DNA from: Amycolatopsis sp. WAC 01376
GTDB taxonomy: Bacteria; Actinomycetota; Actinomycetes; Mycobacteriales; Pseudonocardiaceae
Reading direction: 5' to 3'
Assembly (NCBI RefSeq): GCF_003947415.1
Contig: NZ_QHKL01000004.1
Coordinates: forward strand, 558,001-622,000
Length of the DNA: 64,000 nucleotides
Program-made: the position numbers and the translations under genes
In this document: positions 41,518-51,339 of the stretch, piece after piece
How the letters are laid out: each line of letters starts with the position of its first letter
Position numbering within the stretch: the stretch's first letter is position 1
Notes under the pieces: generated by a model
The model's input: the letters and a program-made list of their open reading frames with translations, nothing else
The model's database searches: none
Told to the model about the DNA's origin: nothing

Positions 41518-44500
41518 GGTCTCGCCGCCCTCGATGCCCCGAGCCGGGCGGAGAGTTCGGCGGCGACCACTTCGACGTGCGGCGGGTCGATCATCGACAG
41601 GTGATCGCCGGGCACCCGCACCACTTCCAGATCCGTGCAGAAGACGTCCCAGCCGAGGGCGTCGTCGGTACGCAGATACCGCGGATCGAGGGTGGTGGTC
41701 AGCGGATGCGGCTCCTGCGCACGCACCAGGAGCACCGGCCCCGCATAGGGTTCCGGCTGGTAGCGTTCCGCGACCCGGGCGTCCACATAGGACTCGTACT
41801 GATGCCGTAGCACGCCCTGCCCCATCTCCGGGACCTGGGCGGCCAGTCTGCTGATCACCAGCCGGATCTGCTCGTCGTCGCCGAGCTGGACGAGGTCCTC
41901 GCGCGGGATGTCCAGCGGGACACCGTAGGTCCGTTCGACGTGCTCGGCGAACCGGTCGAACCGGTCCAGCAGGATCTCGTCCGGCGCCTTCCCCTGCGCG
42001 GGCAGAGGCAGAATGCTGTCGATCATGAACACGAGATCGACCCGCTCCCCCGCCGCGGTCAGCCGCCGGGCGGTCTCGTAGGCGAGGCAGCCGCCGAACG
42101 ACCAGCCGCCCAGCCGATACGGGCCCTGCGGCTGGATCTCCCGGATCAGCTCGAGATAGCACTCGGCCTTGTCCTCGACGGTGTCCTCTTCGTCGATCCG
42201 TTCGAGCCCGTAGACGGGCCTGCCCCCCGGCAAGAGGCGGACGAGTCCCTCGTACACGCTCGTCGGGCCACCCGCCGGATGGAACAGGAACACCGGATCC
42301 GCGCCGCCTTCGCGCAGCGGCCGGACCGGGCAACCCCCGCGTCCCTCGATCCGGTCACGCAGCAGATCGGCCATCGCGGCGATCGTCGGCGTGGCGAAGA
42401 GCAGGTCGACGTCCGGCACCGCGCCGAGCTGCCCGGCGAACACCGCGCGCAGTCGCTTCGCCGCCTCATGGTCGCCTCCCGCGGCGAAGAAGTCGTCGTG
42501 GACGCCGGGTTCCGCCCCGTCGAGTTCCGCTTGCCAGTGCCGGGCGATCCAGCGTTCGGCCGGATCACGCGGTCCGACGGTCACGGTCGGCCGGGCGGGC
42601 CGCGGGCCTCCCTCGCCGAAGCCTGCCTGTTCGGCGAGGTGATCGGCGAGTTCGCCGAGGCTGGCGCCGCGCAACAGCAACGGAATCGGCAGCGGCAGGC
42701 CGAAATCGCGTTCCACCACGCCCTTCGCGCGCATGGCGGTGAGGGAGTCCAGGCCGAGCCTGGTGAGCGAGACGTGCCTGTCGATCTCGTCCGCGGCGAG
42801 GCCGAGCATCCCGGCGACGAGACCGGCGAGATAGTCGGCCAGCATCTCGCGGGCCGCTTCCGGCAGGACCGCCCGCAGCGCGTCCAATCCGTCCCATGTG
42901 GACGGTACGGTATCCGGTTCTTCCTTCGGTACCAGCATCTCGAAGAACGGCCGTCCGGCCAGACGCGGGAACAGGGCGAGTACCGTCCCGGCGTCGACGC
43001 GGGCGATGCCGGTCGATCCGCGATCACGGTTCAGCACGGCGTCCATCGCCGCCAGCGCCTCGTCGGTGCCGAGCGGTTCGAGCACCGGGTTGCGGCTCCC
43101 GACGGCCGCTCCCGCCTCGCCCCAGGCTCCCCAGCGGATGGTCGCCGCCGGTAACCCGCCTGCCCGGCGCCACTCGACGAGCGCGTCCACCCAGGCGTTC
43201 GCGGTCGCGTAGGCGGCCTGTCCCGGCGATCCGAACAACGCCGCCGCCGACGAGTACGTCAGCCACCAGTCGAGTTCGTGTCCGGCCGTGGCCTCGTGCA
43301 ATCGCCACGCTCCCAGCGCTTTCGCGCGCCAGACAGCCTCGACGGCATCCTCGTCGACGGCGATGGCGGCACCGTCGGCCAGCACACCGGCCGCGTGCAG
43401 CACGCCACGCAACGGCATACCGCCTTCGGTGGCGGCCGCGACCAGCGCTTCGGCCGTTCCCGGCTCGGCGATGTCGCCCGTCACCACGCGGACGTCCGCG
43501 TCCAGTGCACGCAGGTCCGCCAAGACGGCGGGGTTCGCGCCGCGACGCCCGGAAAGGATGAGCCTGGTCGCGCCGCGCCCGGCCAGCCAGTCCGCCGCGA
43601 CCAGTCCGAGGCCGCCGAGACCACCGGTGATCACGTAGGCGCCGTCGCGGACAACGGTTTCGTGACCGGCTTCCCCGAGGTCCGGGCGGGCCAGCAGCCG
43701 CGTGTACCGGACGCCCTCACGCCAGGCGATCTCGTCGTCCGGCGCGTCCGCGTGGAGCTCCGCCGCCAGCCTGGCGACCCACAGCTGTGCCGGATCCGGC
43801 TCGGCATCGAAGTCGACCTGGCTCGCTCGCAGCTCGGGGTGTTCGAAGGCGAGGACACGAACCAGCCCGCGAAGCCAGGCCTGCCCGGGATCACCGCGTT
43901 CGCCGGGCTCGATGGCCGAGGCACCGGCGCTGACCAGCCACAATCGTGGTGCGGACGCCGCTTCGGCCAGCTCGGCGACGACGCCGGAGAGCGTTGCGAC
44001 ACTCCGCGCGGCCCGCATCGGGTCGGGCGCGACCGAAGTGGCCACCCGCGCGAGGACGCCCGTCACTTCGCGGGAACGCAGGATCTCCGCCAGCGCGGTC
44101 CGATCCCCGAGCGGAACCGACACCAGTTCGTCCCCGGCGAGTCGTTCACGCAACGCCGTCGGCCACGGCGACCCGTCCTCCAGGACGACCCAGCTGTGCG
44201 GACCCGGTTTCGCCGCCGGCGGCTCGGCCTGCCGCCAGACCGTCTCGAACAGCAGATCCGCCATCGGCACCGGCAGTGCCGAACGCTGGAACCGGCGGCA
44301 GTAGACGTCGCGGAACTCGACCAGGACGACGTCGTCGGCGTCGACCAGCTGGACGCCGCCGACCAGGCCGTCACCGGCCGGGTCGAGTGAATCGAGTACG
44401 GCGTCGACCCGGACACCGCGCCGAGGATCTCCAGCGAGGACGATTTCGCCAAGGGTCAGCGGCAGAAAGACACCGTCGGCCTCACGCAGCGCGTCCCCGG

Positions 44501-47500
44501 CGGCCGCGGCCAGCGCGTGCAGGCAGGCGTCGGCGATCACCGGATGCAGGACGTACGCGGGATGGCCGGCGGGCAGCGTGATCGACGCCGAGGCCCGGCC
44601 GGGCGCCGCCAGAACCTCTCGCAGGCCACGGAAAGCGGGACCGTAGCTCTGCCCGGCCGCGGCCAGCACCTGGTAGAGGTCGACCGGCCGGGCGTCGCCA
44701 CCGACCGGGCCGAACGGCACGACCGCGGTGTTCCCGTCGCGGACGCGGGCGGTCGCGTGCCGGACCCAGCCGCCGTCCGCGGCCCGCGCGTAGACGTCCA
44801 CTTCGGACGGTCCGGAACCCGTGCTCAGACTGGTCGTCACCTCGGTGTGCGCGACGAGCGGGAGCACACGGTGCAGTTCGAGACCGCTGATGCGCAGGTG
44901 CCCACCCGGCCGCAGGACGGTCTTCACCGCCGCGAGCGCCAGTTCCAGGAAACCGGCGGCGGGGAACAGCGGGACCCCCATCGCCGCGTGGTCGGCCAGC
45001 CACGGCTGCACCGCTGTCCCGACGTCCGCGTGCCACAGATGTCCACCGCCGGTCGGCTGTTCGATGTGGACACCCAGCAACGGATGCGCGCCACCGGATC
45101 CGGGCCGGGAGGCAGGCCGTCGCGGCCAGAACCGTTCGTGCCGCCAGCGTGGTCCGGGCAGCTCGACCGGAAGCGGACGGGGGCCGCCGCCGTCGAGCAC
45201 CACCGGCAGTCCGAGGGCGTGGAGCCGGGCGAGCGAGGTCAGGAACGCCGTCCGCTCGTCGATCCGGCGGCTCGCCGACGGCAGCGCGAGCGCGCCGGTG
45301 CTCTGCTCGATCGCGGCCAGCGCGACCGGATGCGGCGAGATCTCGACGAACACGCCGTACCCGTCCGCGGTCGCCGCCGCCAGCGCCTGGCTGAACCGCA
45401 CCGGACGGCGCAGATTCGCCGCCCAGTAGTCGATGTCGAACACCGGTGACCACTGTGGATCGTCGAGAACACTGCTGTAACAGGGGATCTCAGCCGGTCG
45501 CGGGGAAAGCCCGTCGAGCTCGGCGCGGAACCGGCCGAGGACGGCGTCGACGGCTTCCGAATGGCCGGCACCTCCGACCGGCAACCGCTTCGCCAGCCTG
45601 CCGAGGCCCTCCACATGCGACACCAGGGCCTCGACCTGTTCGGCGCCGCCACTGACGGTGCACTGGACCGGCGAGGCGTAAACCGCGACGGTGATCCCGG
45701 GGAACTCCGCTTCCAGCTCGGCGAGCTCGGCCGGGGACAGTTCGACCACCGCCATCGCGCCGTCGCCGGACGCGTCGACCTCGGCGAGCAGCCGGGCGCG
45801 CGTGGCCATCACGCGCAGGCCGTCGGTGACGTCCAGCGCTCCCGCGACGACGGCGGCCGCGACCTCGCCCATCGAATGTCCGGCCACCGCGGCCGGGACG
45901 ACGCCGTGCGCACGCCAGAGCGCGGCGAGGGCGAGGTGCATGCCGAACAACGCGAGCTGGGTCGCGGCAAGGTCCGGCAGGTCGCACTCGCCGGAGAAGA
46001 CCGCGCGCAAGGAAAACCCCGCTTCGGCCAGGAACACCGGGTCGAGCGCCTCCACCTCGGCACGGAACGCGGGTTCGGAGCGCAGCAGTAGGCAGCCCAT
46101 GCCGGGCCACTGGGAGCCGTAGCCGGAGAAGACGAACACGACGTCGGGAATGGGACCGGCCTCGCCGGCGACGACGTCCCCGCCGTCGCGTCCGGCGGCC
46201 AGTTCCCGCAGCGCGGCGGCGGCCCGGTCGCGTTCCCCGGCCACCACCGCGCCGCGGATCGGCAGATGGTCCCGGCTCCTGGCCAGCGTCGCGGCGACCG
46301 CGGCGAGCGATACCGCGTGATGGGCGGGGTCTTCGAGCCAGTCGGCCAGATCGGCGGCACGCGCCCGAAGTACCTCGGGCGATCGGGCCGACAGCGCCAG
46401 CACCCGCGGGCCCTCGGCGTCCGTCCCGCGAGCGGGGAACGACGCGGCGGGCCACTCTTCGAGGACGACGTGGGCGTTGGTGCCGCCGAACCCGAACGCC
46501 GAGACCCCGGCCCGCACGACGTCGGAGTACCGCGGCCAGTCCGTCCCGGCGCCGACCATCCGGAGGCCGAGACCGGCGAAATCGATATGCGGGCTGGGTG
46601 CGCGATGATGCGGGGTCGGCGGCAGCCGTCGGTGGACCATCGCGAGGACCACCTTGATGAGCCCGGCCATCCCCGCCGCGCCTTCGAGATGCCCCAGATT
46701 TCCCTTCACCGACCCGATCAGGAGTGGTCGGCCGGATTCGCGCCCTGCTCCGAGCACCTCGCCGAGCGCGACGGCCTCGATCGGATCCCCCACCGCCGTC
46801 CCGGTCCCGTGTGCCTCCACGTAGTCCACAGAGGACGGTTCGACCCCCGCCGCCGCGTACGCGTCACGCAGCAGGTCGGCCTGCGCGCCGGGGCTGGGCG
46901 CGACGAGTCCGTTCGACCGGCCGTCGGAGTTGACCGCGCTGCCGCGGATCACGGCGAGCACCCGGTCCCCCGCGCGGCGAGCGGCCTTCAGCGGCCTGAG
47001 CACGATCACGCCGCAGCCTTCACCGCGGGCGATGCCGTCGGCGTCGGCGTCGAACGGTTTGCAATGCCCGTCCGGGGCCAGCACCCCGGCACGCCGGAAG
47101 GACGCGGTGACGGCGGGCGAGAGCAGGAGGTTCACTCCGGCGACGAGCGCCGTCCCGCATTCACCGCGGCGCAGGCTCTGCACCGCCTGATGCACCGCCA
47201 CCAGCGAAGACGAGCACGCGGTGTCGAGGGTGAGGCTGGGCCCGCGCAGGTCGAACAGGTACGAAAGCCGGTTGGCGGCGATGCTCGTCGCGGCCCCGGT
47301 GGCGGACCAGACGTCGACGGTGGCGGGATCGGCCATCGTCAGGTGGCCGTACTCGCCGGCCGAGAGCCCGACGAACACACCGGTCCGGGTTCCGCGCAAG
47401 GTGGACGGCGGGATCCCGGCGTGTTCCAGCGCCGCCCAGGCGACTTCGAGCAGCATCCGCTGCTGGGGATCCATCGCTTCGGCCTCGCCCGGGGTGATGT

Positions 47501-47963
47501 CGAAGAACGCGGCGTCGAAACCGGCGATGTCGCCGAGGAATCCGCCACGGCCGAAGTCCTCCTCGAACGCGTCCCAGCGGCCTTCGGGGACGTCGCGGAT
47601 GCCGTCACGGCCGTCGTCCAGGAGCCGCCAATACCGCTCCGGCGAGTCCGCGCCGCCCGGCAGACGGCAGCCGACACCGACGATCGCGATCGGCTCTCCC
47701 TCGCGGGCTTCACCGCTCACGGTCGCGGAGTCCTCCACTGTGGACAGACGCGCGGCGAGAGCGTCGATCGTCGGGTACTGCCACACCAATGTCGGCGGTA
47801 GCGGGCGGCCGAGGTACCGGCCCAGCTCCGCCGCCAGCTCCATCGACTCCCGGGAGGAAAGGCCGCTCTCGTGCAGCGGGCGGTCCGGGTCGACCCGAGC
47901 CGCGGGCAGCCCGGTCCGCTCCGCCACCCGCGCGACGAGCCAGGCGCGGATCTCCGCGGTCAC
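41514..47963 (-). CDS. Pks13-like type I polyketide synthase with added DH and KR
   Basis: 2149 residues from GTG 47963, overlapping the ligase stop. Domains: N-terminal carrier (Ser37 in ESGLSSRES); ketosynthase about 90-515 (Cys250 in [22 protein letters not shown]); acyltransferase about 605-900 (Ser697 in GHSMGEV; the specificity motif is VGGAGHS at 796-802, neither HAFH nor YASH); dehydratase about 960-1235 (His992 in [10 protein letters not shown], Asp1145 in DACLH); ketoreductase about 1440-1620 ([13 protein letters not shown]); carrier (Ser1740 in GLDSLTAM); a degenerate carrier-like segment (GGDHEAA near 1832); thioesterase about 1860-2149 (Ser1955 in GGWSFGG, PGDHLSM). It should condense a ligase-loaded fatty acyl chain with a carboxyacyl extender. 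Confidence 0.9.
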   Translation of the reverse strand: MTAEIRAWLVARVAERTGLPAARVDPDRPLHESGLSSRESMELAAELGRYLGRPLPPTLVWQYPTIDALAARLSTVEDSATVSGEAREGEPIAIVGVGCRLPGGADSPERYWRLLDDGRDGIRDVPEGRWDAFEEDFGRGGFLGDIAGFDAAFFDITPGEAEAMDPQQRMLLEVAWAALEHAGIPPSTLRGTRTGVFVGLSAGEYGHLTMADPATVDVWSATGAATSIAANRLSYLFDLRGPSLTLDTACSSSLVAVHQAVQSLRRGECGTALVAGVNLLLSPAVTASFRRAGVLAPDGHCKPFDADADGIARGEGCGVIVLRPLKAARRAGDRVLAVIRGSAVNSDGRSNGLVAPSPGAQADLLRDAYAAAGVEPSSVDYVEAHGTGTAVGDPIEAVALGEVLGAGRESGRPLLIGSVKGNLGHLEGAAGMAGLIKVVLAMVHRRLPPTPHHRAPSPHIDFAGLGLRMVGAGTDWPRYSDVVRAGVSAFGFGGTNAHVVLEEWPAASFPARGTDAEGPRVLALSARSPEVLRARAADLADWLEDPAHHAVSLAAVAATLARSRDHLPIRGAVVAGERDRAAAALRELAAGRDGGDVVAGEAGPIPDVVFVFSGYGSQWPGMGCLLLRSEPAFRAEVEALDPVFLAEAGFSLRAVFSGECDLPDLAATQLALFGMHLALAALWRAHGVVPAAVAGHSMGEVAAAVVAGALDVTDGLRVMATRARLLAEVDASGDGAMAVVELSPAELAELEAEFPGITVAVYASPVQCTVSGGAEQVEALVSHVEGLGRLAKRLPVGGAGHSEAVDAVLGRFRAELDGLSPRPAEIPCYSSVLDDPQWSPVFDIDYWAANLRRPVRFSQALAAATADGYGVFVEISPHPVALAAIEQSTGALALPSASRRIDERTAFLTSLARLHALGLPVVLDGGGPRPLPVELPGPRWRHERFWPRRPASRPGSGGAHPLLGVHIEQPTGGGHLWHADVGTAVQPWLADHAAMGVPLFPAAGFLELALAAVKTVLRPGGHLRISGLELHRVLPLVAHTEVTTSLSTGSGPSEVDVYARAADGGWVRHATARVRDGNTAVVPFGPVGGDARPVDLYQVLAAAGQSYGPAFRGLREVLAAPGRASASITLPAGHPAYVLHPVIADACLHALAAAAGDALREADGVFLPLTLGEIVLAGDPRRGVRVDAVLDSLDPAGDGLVGGVQLVDADDVVLVEFRDVYCRRFQRSALPVPMADLLFETVWRQAEPPAAKPGPHSWVVLEDGSPWPTALRERLAGDELVSVPLGDRTALAEILRSREVTGVLARVATSVAPDPMRAARSVATLSGVVAELAEAASAPRLWLVSAGASAIEPGERGDPGQAWLRGLVRVLAFEHPELRASQVDFDAEPDPAQLWVARLAAELHADAPDDEIAWREGVRYTRLLARPDLGEAGHETVVRDGAYVITGGLGGLGLVAADWLAGRGATRLILSGRRGANPAVLADLRALDADVRVVTGDIAEPGTAEALVAAATEGGMPLRGVLHAAGVLADGAAIAVDEDAVEAVWRAKALGAWRLHEATAGHELDWWLTYSSAAALFGSPGQAAYATANAWVDALVEWRRAGGLPAATIRWGAWGEAGAAVGSRNPVLEPLGTDEALAAMDAVLNRDRGSTGIARVDAGTVLALFPRLAGRPFFEMLVPKEEPDTVPSTWDGLDALRAVLPEAAREMLADYLAGLVAGMLGLAADEIDRHVSLTRLGLDSLTAMRAKGVVERDFGLPLPIPLLLRGASLGELADHLAEQAGFGEGGPRPARPTVTVGPRDPAERWIARHWQAELDGAEPGVHDDFFAAGGDHEAAKRLRAVFAGQLGAVPDVDLLFATPTIAAMADLLRDRIEGRGGCPVRPLREGGADPVFLFHPAGGPTSVYEGLVRLLPGGRPVYGLERIDEEDTVEDKAECYLELIREIQPQGPYRLGGWSFGGCLAYETARRLTAAGERVDLVFMIDSILPLPAQGKAPDEILLDRFDRFAEHVERTYGVPLDIPREDLVQLGDDEQIRLVISRLAAQVPEMGQGVLRHQYESYVDARVAERYQPEPYAGPVLLVRAQEPHPLTTTLDPRYLRTDDALGWDVFCTDLEVVRVPGDHLSMIDPPHVEVVAAELSARLGASRAARP

Positions 47964-49720
47964 CCGAGCCGCCGCGCGGTCAGCGAACCGTCCAGAAAGG
48001 ACTTCCGGCAGAGGGCGCGGCTGATCTTGCCGCTGGAGGTACGCGGAACCTCGCCGGGGGCGAGGAAGACGACGTCGTGCGGCCGCAGACCGTGCGCGGC
48101 CGAGACCGCCCTCCGGATCTCCGCGGTCGCCACGGCGATGTCGACGTCAGTGCCCTTGGCCCGTTCCGCCACCACGACCGCCGCTTCGCCGCCTTCGCGC
48201 TCGATCGCGAACGCCGCGGCGGAATGCGGCCGGACCGCGGGATGCGTCTCCACGGTCTGTTCGACGTCCTGCGGATAGTGGTTGCGGCCGTCGACGATGA
48301 CGAGATCCTTGAGCCTGCCGGTCATGAACAGCTCGCCCTCGTAACGCACGCCGAGGTCCCCGGTCGCGAGCCAGCCCGCACCGGACTCCGGATCGATCGG
48401 CGGCAGGCCGAAGACACCGTCGGACGCGGCGGGCCGTCCCCAGTAGCCCACACCGACGTTCGGGCCGTTGACCTGGATCTCCCCCACCCGCCCAGGTTCG
48501 ACGAGCGCGCCGGCGACCAGGTCGGCGATGCGGACCCGTTGCCCCGCCGGAAATCCGCAGGAGACGAGCGTGGTGGACACCACGCCGGGGAGGGCGGGCG
48601 TCGCCAGCCCGGCGGCGAGCCGCTCGCGGTCGAAGGCGACCTGGCGCGGGGCCTTGCCCGCTTCGGTGACGGAGACGAGCACGGTGGCCTCGGCCAGCCC
48701 GTAGGAGGAGCGATGCACCTCGGGCCGCAGCCCGCAGTCCTCGAAAGCGCCATGGAACTTCGCGATGGTCGCGGGCAGGACCGGCTCGCTACCGTTGATC
48801 AACGAGACGACCCGGCTCAGTTCGAGGTAACTCTTCTCGTCCTCGGTCACCCGGGAAGCGCTGTAGGCGTAGGCGAAATTGGGTGCCGCGCTGATCGCGC
48901 CGGGACTGGCGGAGAGGGCGCGCAACCAGCGTGACGGCCGTTCGAGGAACGCGAGCGGATCCATCAGGACCGACGCCGCGCCCGCCGCCATCGGCGCGCC
49001 GATCCCGAGGATCAGGCCCATGTCGTGGAACAGCGGAAGCCAGCTGACGGTGGACGTCGTCCCCGTTTCGATCGAGTAGGCGTCGCACGCCTGGCGGGCG
49101 TTGGTGAGCACGTTGCGGTGGGTCAGCATCACACCCGCCGGCGTCCGCGTGGAACCGGACGTGTACTGCAGGTACGCCAGTCCGTCTGGTTCCGGTCGCG
49201 GCCAGGAGCGATCACCGGCCGCGACCGGAGTCGGGGTGTCGACGGCGAGCACGGCGGGGCGCTCGATATCCGTCGAGGAAAGGAAACCGGCGGCGGTGTC
49301 GAGCCCGTCGGCGGTGGTGAGCACGACCCGCGGCGCGCAGTCGGCGGCGACGGCGGCCAGCCTGCCCGCATGCCCCGGGAGGTCCGGGGCGAACAGCGGG
49401 ACCGCCACCAGCCCGGCGCGGATCGCGCCGAGGAAGGCGACGACGTAGTCGACGGACTGCCGCGCCAGGATCGCCGCCCGGTCCCCCGGGGCGGTGAAAG
49501 ACGTCAGGCGGGTGGCGAGGACGTCGACCCGGTCGTCGAGTTCGCGCCAGGACACGGTGACCGCCCGGCCGTCCGCTCCGGCGCGATGGTCGAGATAGGT
49601 CACGGCGACCTCGTCGCCGAGCCGCCACGCCCAGTACCTCAGCAGTGTCGCGAACGACTCGCCGCCGCGCGCGTCGTCCGGCTCGCAGGCGGCGACGACC
49701 GATTCCGAAATGGTTTCCAT
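47960..49720 (-). CDS. Fatty acyl-AMP ligase, FadD32-like
   Basis: 586 residues from ATG 49720 (GAGGGG upstream). It has the adenylation motifs YLQYTSGSTRTPAGV, SWLPLFHDMGLILG and SSYGLAEATV, and the C-terminal GWLATGDLGVRYEGELFMTGRLKDLVIVDGRNHYPQDVE, the signature of fatty acyl-AMP ligases. FAALs make acyl-adenylates and pass them straight to a carrier protein rather than to CoA. FadD32 does this for Pks13, whose N-terminal carrier accepts the meromycolate. The GTGA overlap with the synthase makes the same hand-off very likely here. It is the first gene of the operon. Confidence 0.92.
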   Translation of the reverse strand: METISESVVAACEPDDARGGESFATLLRYWAWRLGDEVAVTYLDHRAGADGRAVTVSWRELDDRVDVLATRLTSFTAPGDRAAILARQSVDYVVAFLGAIRAGLVAVPLFAPDLPGHAGRLAAVAADCAPRVVLTTADGLDTAAGFLSSTDIERPAVLAVDTPTPVAAGDRSWPRPEPDGLAYLQYTSGSTRTPAGVMLTHRNVLTNARQACDAYSIETGTTSTVSWLPLFHDMGLILGIGAPMAAGAASVLMDPLAFLERPSRWLRALSASPGAISAAPNFAYAYSASRVTEDEKSYLELSRVVSLINGSEPVLPATIAKFHGAFEDCGLRPEVHRSSYGLAEATVLVSVTEAGKAPRQVAFDRERLAAGLATPALPGVVSTTLVSCGFPAGQRVRIADLVAGALVEPGRVGEIQVNGPNVGVGYWGRPAASDGVFGLPPIDPESGAGWLATGDLGVRYEGELFMTGRLKDLVIVDGRNHYPQDVEQTVETHPAVRPHSAAAFAIEREGGEAAVVVAERAKGTDVDIAVATAEIRRAVSAAHGLRPHDVVFLAPGEVPRTSSGKISRALCRKSFLDGSLTARRLG

Positions 49721-49889
49721 GGCCCCTCGTTTGACGACGTGAGCAGGAGCGGGTGAATTCGGAACGGCACCGTTGCCGAAAGCGGATTCCATTCCGGAGA
49801 CCGTTCTTTATCTGCCCGGAACTGTATGGATACCGCGGGAAGAGTGTCAATGAAAGGACGGTGAAACGCCGACGGCGATGCCGACGTGC

Positions 49890-51296
49890 TCACCGGGAAG
49901 TGAGAAAGGGGGCACCCGGCTTGTCACTTCGGGACGAACTTCGGCCCGGCCGGGGGTTCAGCAACCTGAGCGCGAGGAGCGCACCGGCCAGTTCCAGCCC
50001 CGCCGCCGCCAGCAGGCCCGCCGTGTAACCACTCGCCAGCGCGGACGCGGCGCCCTCGTCGAGCCGGGCCGTGCGGACCACCGCCAGCACGGCCCCGATC
50101 AGCGCGACGCCCAGCGCGCTCGACAGTTCACGCGACGCGGTGAGCAGCCCGGACACGGTGCCCGCGTGCCGCTCCGCCACGATTTCCAGCGCGTACGAGG
50201 TCAACGGTGTGGTCAGAGCCGATCCGGCACCGATCAGCACCAACCCGGGGATCCGCGGAAGGATTTCCGGCACGTGGTTGACCGCCGCGATCGCCAGCAG
50301 TCCCGCGGCCACCGTCGCCAGCCCAGCCGCGACAGTCCGATGTGGACCGAATCGCGGTACGGCCCAAGGCACCAGCGGCGTCGCGGCGACGACCGCCACC
50401 GCCACCACTACCAGCGGCAATCCGGCTTGCAACGGCCCTAGCCCGAGGGATTCCTGGTGCAGCAACGGCGTGAAGAAGAAGACGCCCGAAACGCCCAATC
50501 CCCACAGCAACTGCACGGTGAGCGCGCCGGCGAAGACCCGCTGACCGGTCAGCTCCACCGGTACCAGCCGCACGCGCGCGCGTCTTTCCCTGAACACGAA
50601 CCAGATCGCGAAGCCCGTGCCCGCGACGCCGAACACCGCGGACAGCAGCGCTCCACCCTCGCCCAACTCCACCACGGCGGCGGTGATCAGGACCATCCCC
50701 GCGGTCACCACCAGCATGGACAGCACGGCAGGCCGCCCGGCCGCCGGATCGCGATCCGCGAGGGCGACCGTACGCGACAGCAGCAGCATCGCCGCCACGA
50801 ACGGGAGATTGACGAAGAAGATCCAGCCCCAGCCCCAATATTCGCTCAGCACACCGCCGAGCGTCGGACCGAGCGCGAGCGCGGCAGCGAGGCAGGCGGT
50901 CCACACCGTCGCCCCGACCGCTCGCCCTCGCGCGTCGAGATTGGTGCGCAGCAGGCTGAGCAGGGCCGGGACCAGGAACGCCGCGGCGGCGCCCTGCAGT
51001 ACCCGCGCGGAGATGACGAGCCACGCCGTCGTGGCCAGCCCGCCGGCCGCCGCGCCGACCCCGAACGCGATCAGCCCGGCCCGCAGCGTCGCGGCCTGAC
51101 CCCAGCGGTCCACCACCGTGCCCGCCACCGGGAGCAGTCCGGCGAAGGGGAGCATGTAGCCGATGCTCACCCATTGCAGCGTGGGCAGCTCGAGGCCGAG
51201 GTCCCGGGCGATCGACGGCGCGCCCGCCGCGACGATCGTGTTGTCGAGGGTGGTGACGAACGCCCCTAACGCGATCATGAGGAGCGTCGGGCGCAT
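49890..51296 (-). CDS. MFS efflux transporter, DHA2 (14-span) type
   Basis: 468 residues from ATG 51296, six bases after GAGGAGG; a longer open frame upstream reads through the IS element and is not coding. Begins MRPTLLMIALGAFVTTLDNTIVAAG, the LDxTIVxxA first-helix signature of DHA2 drug:proton antiporters, and has about 14 hydrophobic spans with VVDRWGQ in the first loop. It lies 170 bases upstream of the acyl-AMP ligase on the same strand and may export the operon's product or be an unrelated resistance gene. An IS30 element ends about 40 bases before the start and may have replaced its promoter. Confidence 0.85.
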   Translation of the reverse strand: MRPTLLMIALGAFVTTLDNTIVAAGAPSIARDLGLELPTLQWVSIGYMLPFAGLLPVAGTVVDRWGQAATLRAGLIAFGVGAAAGGLATTAWLVISARVLQGAAAAFLVPALLSLLRTNLDARGRAVGATVWTACLAAALALGPTLGGVLSEYWGWGWIFFVNLPFVAAMLLLSRTVALADRDPAAGRPAVLSMLVVTAGMVLITAAVVELGEGGALLSAVFGVAGTGFAIWFVFRERRARVRLVPVELTGQRVFAGALTVQLLWGLGVSGVFFFTPLLHQESLGLGPLQAGLPLVVVAVAVVAATPLVPWAVPRFGPHRTVAAGLATVAAGLLAIAAVNHVPEILPRIPGLVLIGAGSALTTPLTSYALEIVAERHAGTVSGLLTASRELSSALGVALIGAVLAVVRTARLDEGAASALASGYTAGLLAAAGLELAGALLALRLLNPRPGRSSSRSDKPGAPFLTSR

Positions 51297-51339
51297 TTTG
51301 CCTCCTCGTGAGCGGTAAGGACGGGGCGGATTCATGCGA

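Noticed and set aside
41514-49720. Reading the synthase operon as an ordinary modular polyketide antibiotic cluster
   Set aside because: There is one module with an N-terminal carrier, a fatty acyl-AMP ligase, a dedicated carboxylase subunit and an Ag85-like esterase, and no tailoring genes; the Pks13-type reading explains all four genes.
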